A DNA stretch of 64,000 bases, taken from JBBQZP01 sp038207585. GTDB lineage: Bacteria > Pseudomonadota > Alphaproteobacteria > Rhodobacterales > Rhodobacteraceae. Position 1 is the stretch's first letter. Every line of letters starts with the position of its first letter. Of the stretch, positions 42,842-50,847 are shown piece after piece. A model generated the notes under the pieces. The model had not been told where the DNA came from, ran no database searches, and was given only the letters and a program-made list of their open reading frames with translations. Position numbers and translations under genes: made by a program. Location: NCBI GenBank assembly GCA_038207585.1, contig JBBQZP010000014.1:29255-93254 (forward strand), in the 5' to 3' direction.

Positions 42842-43930
42842 ATGGCCGACCCTGATCAGACGCTGATGCCCGGAACGCGACTGCGCGGGCGTGGGGCGTT
42901 GGGCAATGCAGCGGGGCGGTTTGAAGGGGCGGCGCGCGTGGCCGTTGATGACGGCTGGGACATGGCGGAGGACGCGCGTCTTTTGCGCACCGAAGTGCGG
43001 GTTGAACGGCCGCGTTCGGCGCTCAGCTTCAACCGCTCGCCCGATCTGCCGTTTGACCGGTCGGTGAACCCTTACCGGGGCTGTGAGCATGGCTGCATTT
43101 ATTGCTATGCGCGCCCGAGCCACGCCTTTCTGAACCTGTCGCCGGGGCTGGATTTCGAGACGCAGTTGATCGCGCGGCCCGGCATCGGCGCGGTTCTGGC
43201 GCGGGAACTGGGGGCAAAGACCTACCGTCCGGCGGTGATTGCACTGGGCACCAACACCGACCCGTATCAGCCCATCGAGGCGGAGTATGGCGTGATGCGC
43301 GAGGTTTTGGAGGTTCTGCGCGACTGGAACCATCCGTTCAGCATCACCACCAAAGGTGCGTTGATCGAACGGGATCTGGACCTTCTTGCACCCATGGCGC
43401 AGGCGGGGCTGGTGCGCGTTGGCATCTCGATCACGACGCTGGATGCGGGACTGGCACGCGGGATGGAGCCACGATGCCCGTCACCCGCGCGCAGGCTGGC
43501 TGCGATCCGGGCGTTGACCGACGCCGGGGTGCCGGTGCGGGTCATGGTGTCGCCGGTGGTGCCGGGGCTGACCGATCCGGAAGTGGAAACCATTCTGGCG
43601 GCTGCAAAAAACGCAGGCGCCGTTGCGGCAAGCTGGATTTTCCTGCGCCTTCCGCGCGAGGTGTCGGGGCTTTTTCAGGACTGGCTTTCGGCACTGCAGC
43701 CAGGGCGGGCGGCCAAGATCATGGCCCGCGTGCGAGAGTTGCACGGCGGGCGGGATTATGACCCGGACTTCGGCAAGCGGATGCGGGGCGAGGGGGTCTG
43801 GGCCGACCTTATGGCGCAACGGTTTGACAAGGCGGTGGTGCGATTGGGGCTGGACGTGAAACTTCCGCCGCTGCGCTGTGACCTGTTTGCGCCGCCCGCG
43901 CGCGTTGGCGATCAGATGACGCTATTTTAA
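42842..43930 (+). CDS. Radical SAM protein, PA0069 family
   Basis: ATG 42842 gives a 362-residue protein. The radical SAM cluster motif CxxxCxxC is CEHGCIYCY near residue 83, preceded by the family signature NPYRGCEHG. The family resembles spore photoproduct lyase-like proteins (SplB group), but its role is unknown. TATATT ends six bases before the ATG, so transcription could begin at or near the start codon. It is divergent from the corrinoid gene and convergent with the homocysteine methyltransferase gene. Confidence 0.88.
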   Translation: MADPDQTLMPGTRLRGRGALGNAAGRFEGAARVAVDDGWDMAEDARLLRTEVRVERPRSALSFNRSPDLPFDRSVNPYRGCEHGCIYCYARPSHAFLNLSPGLDFETQLIARPGIGAVLARELGAKTYRPAVIALGTNTDPYQPIEAEYGVMREVLEVLRDWNHPFSITTKGALIERDLDLLAPMAQAGLVRVGISITTLDAGLARGMEPRCPSPARRLAAIRALTDAGVPVRVMVSPVVPGLTDPEVETILAAAKNAGAVAASWIFLRLPREVSGLFQDWLSALQPGRAAKIMARVRELHGGRDYDPDFGKRMRGEGVWADLMAQRFDKAVVRLGLDVKLPPLRCDLFAPPARVGDQMTLF

Positions 43931-43955
43931 GCGGGCGTTGTTGCAAGGGCGGGCA

Positions 43956-44003
43956 GCCAAAAATTTTCGAAAATTTTTGCAAAATCCTTCGAAGGATTTT
44001 GGC
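43956..44003. repeat. Twin-palindrome element, copy A
   Basis: The 48-bp unit is GCC, a perfect 20-bp palindrome (43959-43978, centre TTTTCGAAAA), GC, a second perfect 20-bp palindrome (43981-44000, centre CCTTCGAAGG), then GGC. It fills the space between two convergent genes, ending two bases before the next gene's stop, so it probably acts as a bidirectional terminator. Related copies are at 46691 and 57915. Confidence 0.85.
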
Positions 44004-44005
44004 GC

Positions 44006-45013
44006 TTACCGCGCCCGGCGGCGTTCGCGGCGCGGTGCTGTGTCTTCGCCGGTGCCATCGGCTGCCGATGAGAATCCCCCAAGGGCCTGCGTGATTGCCT
44101 CCAGCGTCGGGCGCTCGCCCTTTGGGCGTGTCTCCAGCGCCGTGCGCATCTTGCGCAGATGCTCGGGCATGGTGCCGCAGCACCCGCCGATGATCCGAAC
44201 GCCTGCATCCCGCGCCAATGCGGCGTAATCGGCCATCAGATCGGGTGTTCCGTCATAGTGGATGTGTCCGTCGTGATATTTCGGGATGCCCGCATTGCCC
44301 TTTGCGATAACCGGACGTTCGGTGCCTTGGGCAAAGAACCCCAGCACCGTGCGCAGAAGGTCAGACGCACCAACCCCGCAATTCGCGCCGAACGCGAGCG
44401 GCGGATTGGGCAGCTTTTCCACCAGATCAGCCAGTGACGCAGAGGTCAGCCCCATCATCGTGCGGCCCGCAGTGTCAAAACTCATCGTGCCGCACCATGG
44501 CATACCGGCCAGAGCCGCCGCTTCGGCCGCTGCGCGGAATTCCTCGGCGGCGGAAATGGTTTCGACCCATAGGACATCTGCGCCACCGGCCTTCAGCCCT
44601 TCGGCCTGTTCGTGGAACATCTCGACCGCGTTGGCATGGGTCAGGGTGCCCATAGGTTCGAAAATCTCGCCGGTGGGGCCGATGGAGCCTGCAACGATCA
44701 CAGGGCGCCCCGCCTTGTCGGCAATCTCGCGACCAAGGGCCGCTGCTGCTTCGTTCAATTCGTGCACGCGCCCTTGCGCGCCGTGCAGTTTCAGGCGGCT
44801 GGCATTGCCGCCAAAGCTGTTGGTCAGAAACAGGTCCGAACCGGCCTCGACCGAATCGCGGTAAAGCGTGCGGATCTTGCCCGGTTCATCGACATTCCAG
44901 AATTCCGGCGCATCACCCGACGATAGACCCATGTTGAAAAGGTTGGTTCCGGTTGCACCATCGGCAAGGATCCAGTCCCGTTCCGACAACATTCTGGTCA
45001 AAGCATCGGTCAT
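44006..45013 (-). CDS. bmt: Homocysteine S-methyltransferase (betaine-homocysteine methyltransferase family)
   Basis: The 335-residue protein has the Pfam homocysteine S-methyltransferase fold. Zinc Cys are Cys212 in GANCGVG and the pair Cys278-Cys279 in GGCCGT. The N-terminus ILADGATGTNLF is standard. It could use betaine, or methylcobalamin carried by the nearby corrinoid protein. In roseobacters the cobalamin-dependent methionine synthase is known to be split into separate methyltransferase, B12-binding and pterin-binding proteins; this gene fits the first piece. A hairpin with U-run lies in its leader. Confidence 0.88.
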   Translation of the reverse strand: MTDALTRMLSERDWILADGATGTNLFNMGLSSGDAPEFWNVDEPGKIRTLYRDSVEAGSDLFLTNSFGGNASRLKLHGAQGRVHELNEAAAALGREIADKAGRPVIVAGSIGPTGEIFEPMGTLTHANAVEMFHEQAEGLKAGGADVLWVETISAAEEFRAAAEAAALAGMPWCGTMSFDTAGRTMMGLTSASLADLVEKLPNPPLAFGANCGVGASDLLRTVLGFFAQGTERPVIAKGNAGIPKYHDGHIHYDGTPDLMADYAALARDAGVRIIGGCCGTMPEHLRKMRTALETRPKGERPTLEAITQALGGFSSAADGTGEDTAPRRERRRAR

Positions 45014-45027
45014 GGAATCCTCGCGTC

Positions 45028-45111
45028 AAAAATAGGCACTCAGCCAATGGCCGAGCACAGGTTCACCTCGCTGTGGCACGGCCAGAATTGTGAGGCAAAT
45101 TCATTATTTGC
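45028..45111 (-). promoter_or_regulatory. Leader of the homocysteine methyltransferase gene with a terminator-like hairpin
   Basis: On the minus strand a 10-bp stem (plus 45036-45058, three G-U pairs, loop ATT) is followed by CTATTTTTG and then the GAGGA ribosome-binding site. Upstream lies an AT-rich inverted repeat GCAAAT-N5-ATTTGC (45095-45111). The hairpin could terminate the upstream DUF1476 transcript or attenuate the methyltransferase gene. It does not match the SAM-II or SAH riboswitch patterns I know. Confidence 0.45.
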
Positions 45112-45141
45112 ATCATCTTTATGAAAGAGAAGCGAGTTCGC

Positions 45142-45456
45142 TTAAAGCTCTGCCATCAATTGTGCCTTGGCGACCGGCAGCATTTCCGCCATTTTCGCGC
45201 GGATCGCCTCGGCGCTGGCCTTTTCGCCCAGATCGGCGGCGACCTTGCGCACCACGTCTTCGATGCCCGCCTCTTCGAAATCGGACTCGACCACCGTGAC
45301 TGCATAAGCCGCCGCGTCCGCTTCTGACAGGCCCATCAGACCGGCAGCCCAAAGGCCCACCAGCTTGTTGCGGCGTGCTTCGGCGCGGAACTGCATGTTG
45401 GCGTCATGGGCGAATTTGTTCTCAAACGCGTTTTCGCGATCGTCGAAAGTGGTCAT
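45142..45456 (-). CDS. F1-ATPase zeta inhibitor (DUF1476)
   Basis: ATG 45456 with AGAGG upstream gives a 104-residue protein. MTTFDDRENAFENKFAHD at the N-terminus and FRAEARRNKLVGLWAAGLMG are the marks of DUF1476, shown in Paracoccus denitrificans to be the zeta subunit that blocks ATP hydrolysis by F1. The N-terminal region is the inhibitory part in that protein and is intact here. It is divergent from purC, with 211 bp between. Confidence 0.92.
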   Translation of the reverse strand: MTTFDDRENAFENKFAHDANMQFRAEARRNKLVGLWAAGLMGLSEADAAAYAVTVVESDFEEAGIEDVVRKVAADLGEKASAEAIRAKMAEMLPVAKAQLMAEL

Positions 45457-45667
45457 GGCGGGGCCTCTTTTTGGAAACGGATTTGAAAGGATCGGCGTTG
45501 CCTGCCTCATATGCCCGCGCGCGGCCCGTATCGCAAGACCTGTGCACGCAAAACCGACCCTGCAAAACCGGGCACCGCCGCCTTGCGACGGGCGATGCCT
45601 TCGACTATAGCGCAAGGATGATCCGCACGGGGCTGCCCCGCGCCGGTTCGGTCGGTTCGGAGAATGC

Positions 45668-46429
45668 ATGGCACGGCGCAAAAAGGTCTATGAGGGCAAG
45701 GCGAAGATCCTCTACGAAGGCCCTGAACCCGGAACACTGATCCAGTATTTCAAGGATGACGGTCTGGCGAGCGCCGAGCCGCCTCAGGCCGCTGTCGATG
45801 GCAAGGGCGTTCTGAACAACCGCTTGTCCGAGTTCTTCATGGCCGGCCTGAACGGCATCGGGGTGCCCACGCATTTCATCCGCCGGGTGAACATGCGCGA
45901 ACAACTGGTGCGGATGGCGGAAATCATTCCCATCGAGGTGGTGGTGCGCAACTTTGCGGCGGGCGAGATGTCGGCGCGGCTGGGCATTCCCGAAGGCACG
46001 GCACTGCCGCGCCCGATTGTCGAATATTACTACAAGGATGAAAAGCTTTCGAACCCGATGGTGTCGGAAGAACATATCATTGCGTTCGGTTGGGCCAGCC
46101 AGCAGGATCTGGACGACATGATCGCCCTGGCCCTGCGGGTGAACGATTTTCTGTCGGGCGTCATGCTGGGGGTTGGCATCCGTCTGGCCGATTTCCGCAT
46201 CGAAGTGGGCCGGATCTGGGAAGGTGATTTCATGCGTCTGATCGTGGCGGATGAGATCAGCCCCGACTCCTGCCGCTTGTGGGACATGCGCGCGTCCGAG
46301 GCATCGGGGCGCGAAGGGATCGACGTGGAGCCCGGACCGCTTGCCGATGTGTATTCCGAACTGGCCCGGCGATTGGGGGTTCTGCCCTCGAACGTGACTC
46401 ATACGACCAAGCCGACGCTGATCAACTGA
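45668..46429 (+). CDS. purC: SAICAR synthetase
   Basis: The 253-residue purine-synthesis enzyme joins aspartate to CAIR. Landmarks: KKVYEGKAKILYEG at the start, IPIEVVVRNFAAGEMSAR, and ISPDSCRLWDM near the end. Length is typical of the bacterial form. It starts the purC-purS-purQ series; purS follows after 12 bp. Confidence 0.97.
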   Translation: MARRKKVYEGKAKILYEGPEPGTLIQYFKDDGLASAEPPQAAVDGKGVLNNRLSEFFMAGLNGIGVPTHFIRRVNMREQLVRMAEIIPIEVVVRNFAAGEMSARLGIPEGTALPRPIVEYYYKDEKLSNPMVSEEHIIAFGWASQQDLDDMIALALRVNDFLSGVMLGVGIRLADFRIEVGRIWEGDFMRLIVADEISPDSCRLWDMRASEASGREGIDVEPGPLADVYSELARRLGVLPSNVTHTTKPTLIN

Positions 46430-46441
46430 AAGGTGAAGCCG

Positions 46442-46681
46442 ATGAAAGCCCGCGTGCATGTGATGTTGAAGGATGGCGTGCTTGATCCGCAGGGTGAGGC
46501 GGTGCGCCATGCCCTTGGAACGCTGGGGTTTTCAGGGGTAAAGGGTGTGCGGCAGGGCAAGGTGATCGAGATTGACCTTGCCGCGACCGACAAGACAAAA
46601 GCCGAAGCAGAAGTGCGCGCGATGTGCGAGAAGTTGTTGGCCAATACAGTGATTGAGAAGTTCAGCGTCGAGCTGATCTGA
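46442..46681 (+). CDS. purS: FGAM synthase subunit PurS
   Basis: The 79-residue protein (ATG 46442 with AAAGG upstream; a GTG nine bases earlier is less likely) has the PurS pattern KARVHVMLKDGVLDPQGEAV and ends KFSVELI. PurS bridges PurQ and PurL in the three-part FGAM synthase. purL is not within the window. A twin-palindrome element separates it from purQ. Confidence 0.94.
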   Translation: MKARVHVMLKDGVLDPQGEAVRHALGTLGFSGVKGVRQGKVIEIDLAATDKTKAEAEVRAMCEKLLANTVIEKFSVELI

Positions 46682-46690
46682 AACGCGGGA

Positions 46691-46738
46691 CCAAAAGTTT
46701 TGCGTAAAACTTTTGCAAATTTCTTCGAAGAAATTTGG
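46691..46738. repeat. Twin-palindrome element, copy B (inside the pur operon)
   Basis: CC, then a hairpin AAAAGTTTT-GCGT-AAAACTTTT (46693-46714), GC, a perfect 20-bp palindrome (46717-46736, centre CTTCGAAG), then GG. The layout is that of copies A and C with different paired bases. Unlike those it lies between two co-directional genes of one operon, 10 bp after purS and 22 bp before purQ. Confidence 0.85.
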
Positions 46739-46760
46739 GCTCAGGGGGCAGGGGCAGGAC

Positions 46761-47429
46761 ATGAAGGCAGCGATCATCACGTTTCCCGGATCGAACTGTG
46801 ACCGTGATCTGGCGCAGGCTTTTGCCGCGGCCGGGGCGAATGTGATCCGCGTCTGGCACAAGGACAGCACCTTGCCGGCGGGCACCGATATCGTCGGGGT
46901 TCCGGGCGGGTTTTCGTTTGGCGATTATCTGCGCTGCGGTGCAATTGCCGCGCAATCGCCCATTGGGGCGGCGGTGCGCGCGCATGCCGAGCGCGGCGGT
47001 TATGTTCTGGGCATCTGCAACGGCTTTCAGGTGCTGACTGAGATGGGGCTTTTGCCGGGGGCTCTGATGCGCAATGCGGGGCTGAAATTCATTTGTAAAT
47101 CCGTGGAATTGCGGGTGGAAACCGGACAAAGCGGGTTCACGGCTGAATACGCTGCAGGGCAGGTCATTTCGCTGCCCGTCGCACATCATGACGGGAACTA
47201 CACGGTAGACCCCGAAACCCTTGCTCGGATCGAGGGCGAGGCCCGGGTCGCCCTGCGCTATACTGCCAATCCGAACGGGTCAGTGGCGGATATCGCCGGG
47301 GTTCTGTCTGAAAACCGCCGCGTTCTGGGGATGATGCCGCACCCTGAACGGGCTGTCGATCCGGTTTTGGGAAGCGCGGATGGGGCCGCGATGTTTGCCG
47401 GGTTGATCGGCAGAATGGCGCTGGCCTAA
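46761..47429 (+). CDS. purQ: FGAM synthase glutaminase subunit PurQ
   Basis: The 222-residue class I glutamine amidotransferase supplies ammonia for FGAM synthesis. The nucleophile is Cys86 in LGICNGFQVL; the catalytic His and Glu are in MPHPERAV near residue 194. The start FPGSNCDRDLAQA is the family signature. ATG 46761 follows GGGGCAGGAC. Confidence 0.96.
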   Translation: MKAAIITFPGSNCDRDLAQAFAAAGANVIRVWHKDSTLPAGTDIVGVPGGFSFGDYLRCGAIAAQSPIGAAVRAHAERGGYVLGICNGFQVLTEMGLLPGALMRNAGLKFICKSVELRVETGQSGFTAEYAAGQVISLPVAHHDGNYTVDPETLARIEGEARVALRYTANPNGSVADIAGVLSENRRVLGMMPHPERAVDPVLGSADGAAMFAGLIGRMALA

Positions 47430-47475
47430 GGCGGTATTGCTTGAGGCAGCGCGGCGCGGGCCGTAAGGTCGCGCG

Positions 47476-49239
47476 ATGAAGGACGACGATGCTCAAGATA
47501 ACGACTCTTCAATAAGGCTGGGCGCGTCCTGGCGTCTCAAGCTTGTTGTGGCCCTTCTGGTCGTCGTCGCCATTGCCGTTGTGTTCGTGACCAACCGCTG
47601 GCTGAGCGAGCGGTTCACTGAAAGCACCCGCAACCGGGCCGAATTGCGGCTGGCGCTTTACACCGGAAACATGATGGCTGAAATTCAGCGCACGTCGGTG
47701 GTGCCGCTGTTGCTGGCAGGCGATCCGGTTCTGGTCACATCGCTGAAAGAGGGCGATTTTTCCGCGACCTCCAGTCGTCTGATCGCGCTGCAGAATGAGA
47801 TCGGCGTGGCGGCGATCCTGCTTCTGGATGCCGACGGGCGCACCGTGGGGGCGACCAACCGCAACCTTCTGGGCACGTCCCATCGCAATGATGCGGCCTT
47901 TGTCGATGCACAGCGCCTGAAGGATACGGTCTTTTCGGCATCACAGACGGAAACGAATTCGTTCGATTTCACCTACAGCCGGGCGATCCGGGCCGATGGC
48001 AAGGTGCTTGGCGTGGTGGCCGTGACGGTCGATCTGATGAAGTTCGAACGCGCCTGGGCGGGCCTGCAGGATGCGGTTCTGGTGACCAGCAGCGAAGGGG
48101 TTGTGATTCTTTCGACAGAACCCCGGTGGCGGGGTCTGCCTGTTGCTGACGCTCTGGCGGTGCAGGACCCGCCCTCGGCGATCCGGCGGGCGCTACAGGT
48201 GACGACCGACTGGGCGCAGAACCCGCCCGATGCCTATGTGCAGGGCGAAGCCGTGATGAAGACCGAATCGCGGGTGCCATTCCGAGGCTGGCGGATCGCA
48301 ACCTATACCGCCTACGATTCGGTGCGCGAACGGGTCAATGGCGTGCTGGCGCTGGAGATCATGGGCTTTGCGATCCTGCTGGCGCTGGCGTTTTACCTTT
48401 TGTCGCGGCGCGCGTGGTCGCGGTCGATGTCGTATCAACGCGAATCTGCGGAGTTGCGGCTTTTGAACGCGCGATTGCAGCGCGAGATTGCCGAACGTGA
48501 AAAGGTGCAAAAGGATCTGGCTGTGGCCGAACTGACCCTTGCGCAGTCGTCAAAACTTGCGGCGCTGGGCGAAATGTCGGCCGCCGTCAGCCACGAATTG
48601 AACCAGCCGCTTGCCGCGATGAAGACCTATCTTGCCGGTGCGCGCCTTTTGCTTCAGCGCAAGCGCCCGGAGGAGGCGATGTCGTCCTTCCAGCGCATCG
48701 ACGATCTGATCGAGCGGATGGGGGCGATCACCCGGCAGCTCAAATCCTATGCCCGCAAGGGCGGCGAGGCGTTCGAGCCTGTGGATCTGCGATCAAGCGT
48801 TTCGGCGGCACTGTCGATGATGGAGCCGCAGTTGAAACAGCGAGTCACCCGCATCACCCGCGCGATGCCGCGTCAGCCCGTGATGGTGATGGCTGACCGG
48901 ATCCGGCTGGAACAGGTGATCATCAATCTCTTGCGCAATGCGCTGGATGCCACCAAATCGGTGAAGGACCCGCAGATTGATCTGCTGGTGACAGCGGGTG
49001 AAACGGCGGTGTTGGCCGTGCGCGACAACGGGCACGGGATCGTCAATCTGGAAAATCTGTTCGAACCGTTCTATACCACCAAGAAACCGGGCGAAGGCGT
49101 GGGCCTTGGCCTCGCCATCTCCTCGGGTATCGTGACCGACCTTGGGGGCCGTCTGACCGCGCGCAACGCCGATGATGGCGGCGCGGTTTTCGAGGTACAA
49201 TTGCCCGTTCTGGGCCAAAACGTAAAAGCAGCGGAGTAA
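47476..49239 (+). CDS. dctB: DctB-type sensor histidine kinase
   Basis: The 587-residue kinase has two membrane spans (about residues 22-40 and 293-312) around a periplasmic double-PAS-like sensor. A coiled-coil linker follows. The phosphorylated His is His373 in SHELNQPLAAM; N, G1 and G2 boxes are NLLRNALDAT, VRDNGHGI and GEGVGLGLAIS. DctB proteins sense C4-dicarboxylates and control DctD. The dctD gene starts four bases after its stop. No dctPQM transporter is in the window. Confidence 0.9.
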   Translation: MKDDDAQDNDSSIRLGASWRLKLVVALLVVVAIAVVFVTNRWLSERFTESTRNRAELRLALYTGNMMAEIQRTSVVPLLLAGDPVLVTSLKEGDFSATSSRLIALQNEIGVAAILLLDADGRTVGATNRNLLGTSHRNDAAFVDAQRLKDTVFSASQTETNSFDFTYSRAIRADGKVLGVVAVTVDLMKFERAWAGLQDAVLVTSSEGVVILSTEPRWRGLPVADALAVQDPPSAIRRALQVTTDWAQNPPDAYVQGEAVMKTESRVPFRGWRIATYTAYDSVRERVNGVLALEIMGFAILLALAFYLLSRRAWSRSMSYQRESAELRLLNARLQREIAEREKVQKDLAVAELTLAQSSKLAALGEMSAAVSHELNQPLAAMKTYLAGARLLLQRKRPEEAMSSFQRIDDLIERMGAITRQLKSYARKGGEAFEPVDLRSSVSAALSMMEPQLKQRVTRITRAMPRQPVMVMADRIRLEQVIINLLRNALDATKSVKDPQIDLLVTAGETAVLAVRDNGHGIVNLENLFEPFYTTKKPGEGVGLGLAISSGIVTDLGGRLTARNADDGGAVFEVQLPVLGQNVKAAE

Positions 49240-49243
49240 ACCA

Positions 49244-50572
49244 ATGGCCCGAGCCATGAAAGTTGCCATCGTCGACGACGAGGCCGATATGCGCCAGTCG
49301 ATCAGCCAGTGGCTGGCCCTGTCGGGGTTCGACACCGAAACTTTCTCCAGCGCCGAAGAGGCTTTGGCGGGACTGGGGAGTGATTTTCCGGGGGTGGTGG
49401 TCAGTGACATCAAGATGCCCGGCATGGACGGAATGGCCTTCCTGAAACGGTTGATGAGTGTCGATTCGGGCCTGCCCGTGATCATGATCACCGGCCACGG
49501 CGATGTGCCGATGGCGGTTGAGGCGATGCGGGTCGGCGCGTTCGATTTTCTGGAAAAGCCCTTCAACCCCGACCGCATGACCGAACTTGCCAAGAAGGCG
49601 ACGCAAGCCCGCCGCCTGACGCTGGACAACCGTGCTTTGCGCCGCGAATTGTCGGATGGCACGGTGCTGATGAAAAAGCTGATCGGCACCAGCCCGGTGA
49701 TGGAGCGTCTGCGTGAAGACATCCTCGATCTGGGGCAGGCCGACAGCCATGTTCTGATCGACGGCGAAACCGGCACCGGCAAGACGCTTGTGGCCCATGC
49801 TTTGCACGCCGTCGGCCCCCGCGCCGGCCGCAAGTTCGTGACAATTTCCTGTGCTGCGTGGTCCGAGGATCAACTCGCCGACCGCATCTTTGGCCCCGCT
49901 GAAGACGGCACCATTCCTCTGATGGAAGAGGCGCGCGGCGGGACTTTGTGCCTTGAGGATATCGAGGCGCTGAGCCATTCGTTGCAATCGCGCCTACTGG
50001 CCAAGATCAACGATCAATCGGTGCCGCCGGAGACGCGGATCATCGCGATCTGCAACCGCCATGCGCCTGATACCACGCTGGAAGGCATCCTGCGGCCCGA
50101 CCTCTTCTACCGCCTTGGTGCGATGACCATCGTTCTGCCGCCGCTGCGGGCACGGGGCGAAGATATCCTGACGCTGTTCACGCGCATGTCCGAACAATTC
50201 GCCGAAGAGTACGGCTGCGACGCGCCGCAGGTCATGGCGCAGGAGGCCGCACAGTTGTTGCAGGCACCCTGGCCGGGAAATGTGCGGCAGCTTGTGAATA
50301 TCTCGGAACGTGCGGTGTTGCAGAACCGGCGCGGGTCGGGGTCGATTGCGTCGCTTCTGATGGCGGATAACGAGGCGTCGGGTCCGGCGCTGACGACCGA
50401 AGGCAAGCCCCTGAAAGACTATGTCGAGGCATTCGAGAGGATGCTGATCGACAACACGATGCGCCGCCACAAGGGCAGCATCGTCGCGGTGATGGAGGAA
50501 TTGTGCCTGCCGCGCCGCACGCTGAATGAAAAGATGGCGAAATACAGCCTGACGCGATCTGAATATACATGA
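49244..50572 (+). CDS. dctD: DctD-type response regulator lacking the GAFTGA loop
   Basis: The 442-residue protein has a receiver domain (phosphoacceptor Asp55 in VVSDIKMPGMDG), an AAA+ domain, and a Fis-type helix-turn-helix (about residues 400-440). Walker A is GETGTGKT at 174-181; the Walker B region is LCLEDIE, with Glu-Asp instead of the usual Asp-Glu. The GAFTGA loop that contacts sigma-54 should lie near residue 220, but the sequence goes straight from RIFGPAEDG to TIPLMEEARGG. Rhodobacter capsulatus NtrC also lacks GAFTGA and works with sigma-70, so this regulator may act the same way. It overlaps the next small gene by ATGA. Confidence 0.9.
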   Translation: MARAMKVAIVDDEADMRQSISQWLALSGFDTETFSSAEEALAGLGSDFPGVVVSDIKMPGMDGMAFLKRLMSVDSGLPVIMITGHGDVPMAVEAMRVGAFDFLEKPFNPDRMTELAKKATQARRLTLDNRALRRELSDGTVLMKKLIGTSPVMERLREDILDLGQADSHVLIDGETGTGKTLVAHALHAVGPRAGRKFVTISCAAWSEDQLADRIFGPAEDGTIPLMEEARGGTLCLEDIEALSHSLQSRLLAKINDQSVPPETRIIAICNRHAPDTTLEGILRPDLFYRLGAMTIVLPPLRARGEDILTLFTRMSEQFAEEYGCDAPQVMAQEAAQLLQAPWPGNVRQLVNISERAVLQNRRGSGSIASLLMADNEASGPALTTEGKPLKDYVEAFERMLIDNTMRRHKGSIVAVMEELCLPRRTLNEKMAKYSLTRSEYT

Positions 50573-50847
50573 TCGCACGATATGTGTTTCGGAGGGCCGC
50601 GGTCTTTGCTGCGGCCTTTTTTCCCGGCATGGCAAAGGCTGAATGCACATCGGGAGGTTGCTATGACGGGCTTGTCTGGTTTCTGATAGCGGCCGCTGTT
50701 GTCCTTTTGATCATTCTGGCGCTGGTGATTGTGCTGATTGTCAAGCTGGTGCAACGCAAACGGGGTTCCGCAGCGATTCTGGCAGCGATTCTGGCGGCGA
50801 TCCTCGCCGGATTGGCCGTTCTTTATTTTGCACCGGTTTTGTTTTGA
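50569..50847 (+). CDS. Small secreted or membrane protein after dctD
   Basis: The 92-residue product has a possible signal peptide ending AKAEC, a Cys pair (ECTSGGCYD), and two hydrophobic segments. The second contains a repeated tetrapeptide (AAILAAILAAILAG) encoded by a 12-base tandem repeat at about 50774-50813. The ATG overlaps the dctD stop, implying co-translation. I recognise no family. Confidence 0.55.
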   Translation: MIARYVFRRAAVFAAAFFPGMAKAECTSGGCYDGLVWFLIAAAVVLLIILALVIVLIVKLVQRKRGSAAILAAILAAILAGLAVLYFAPVLF

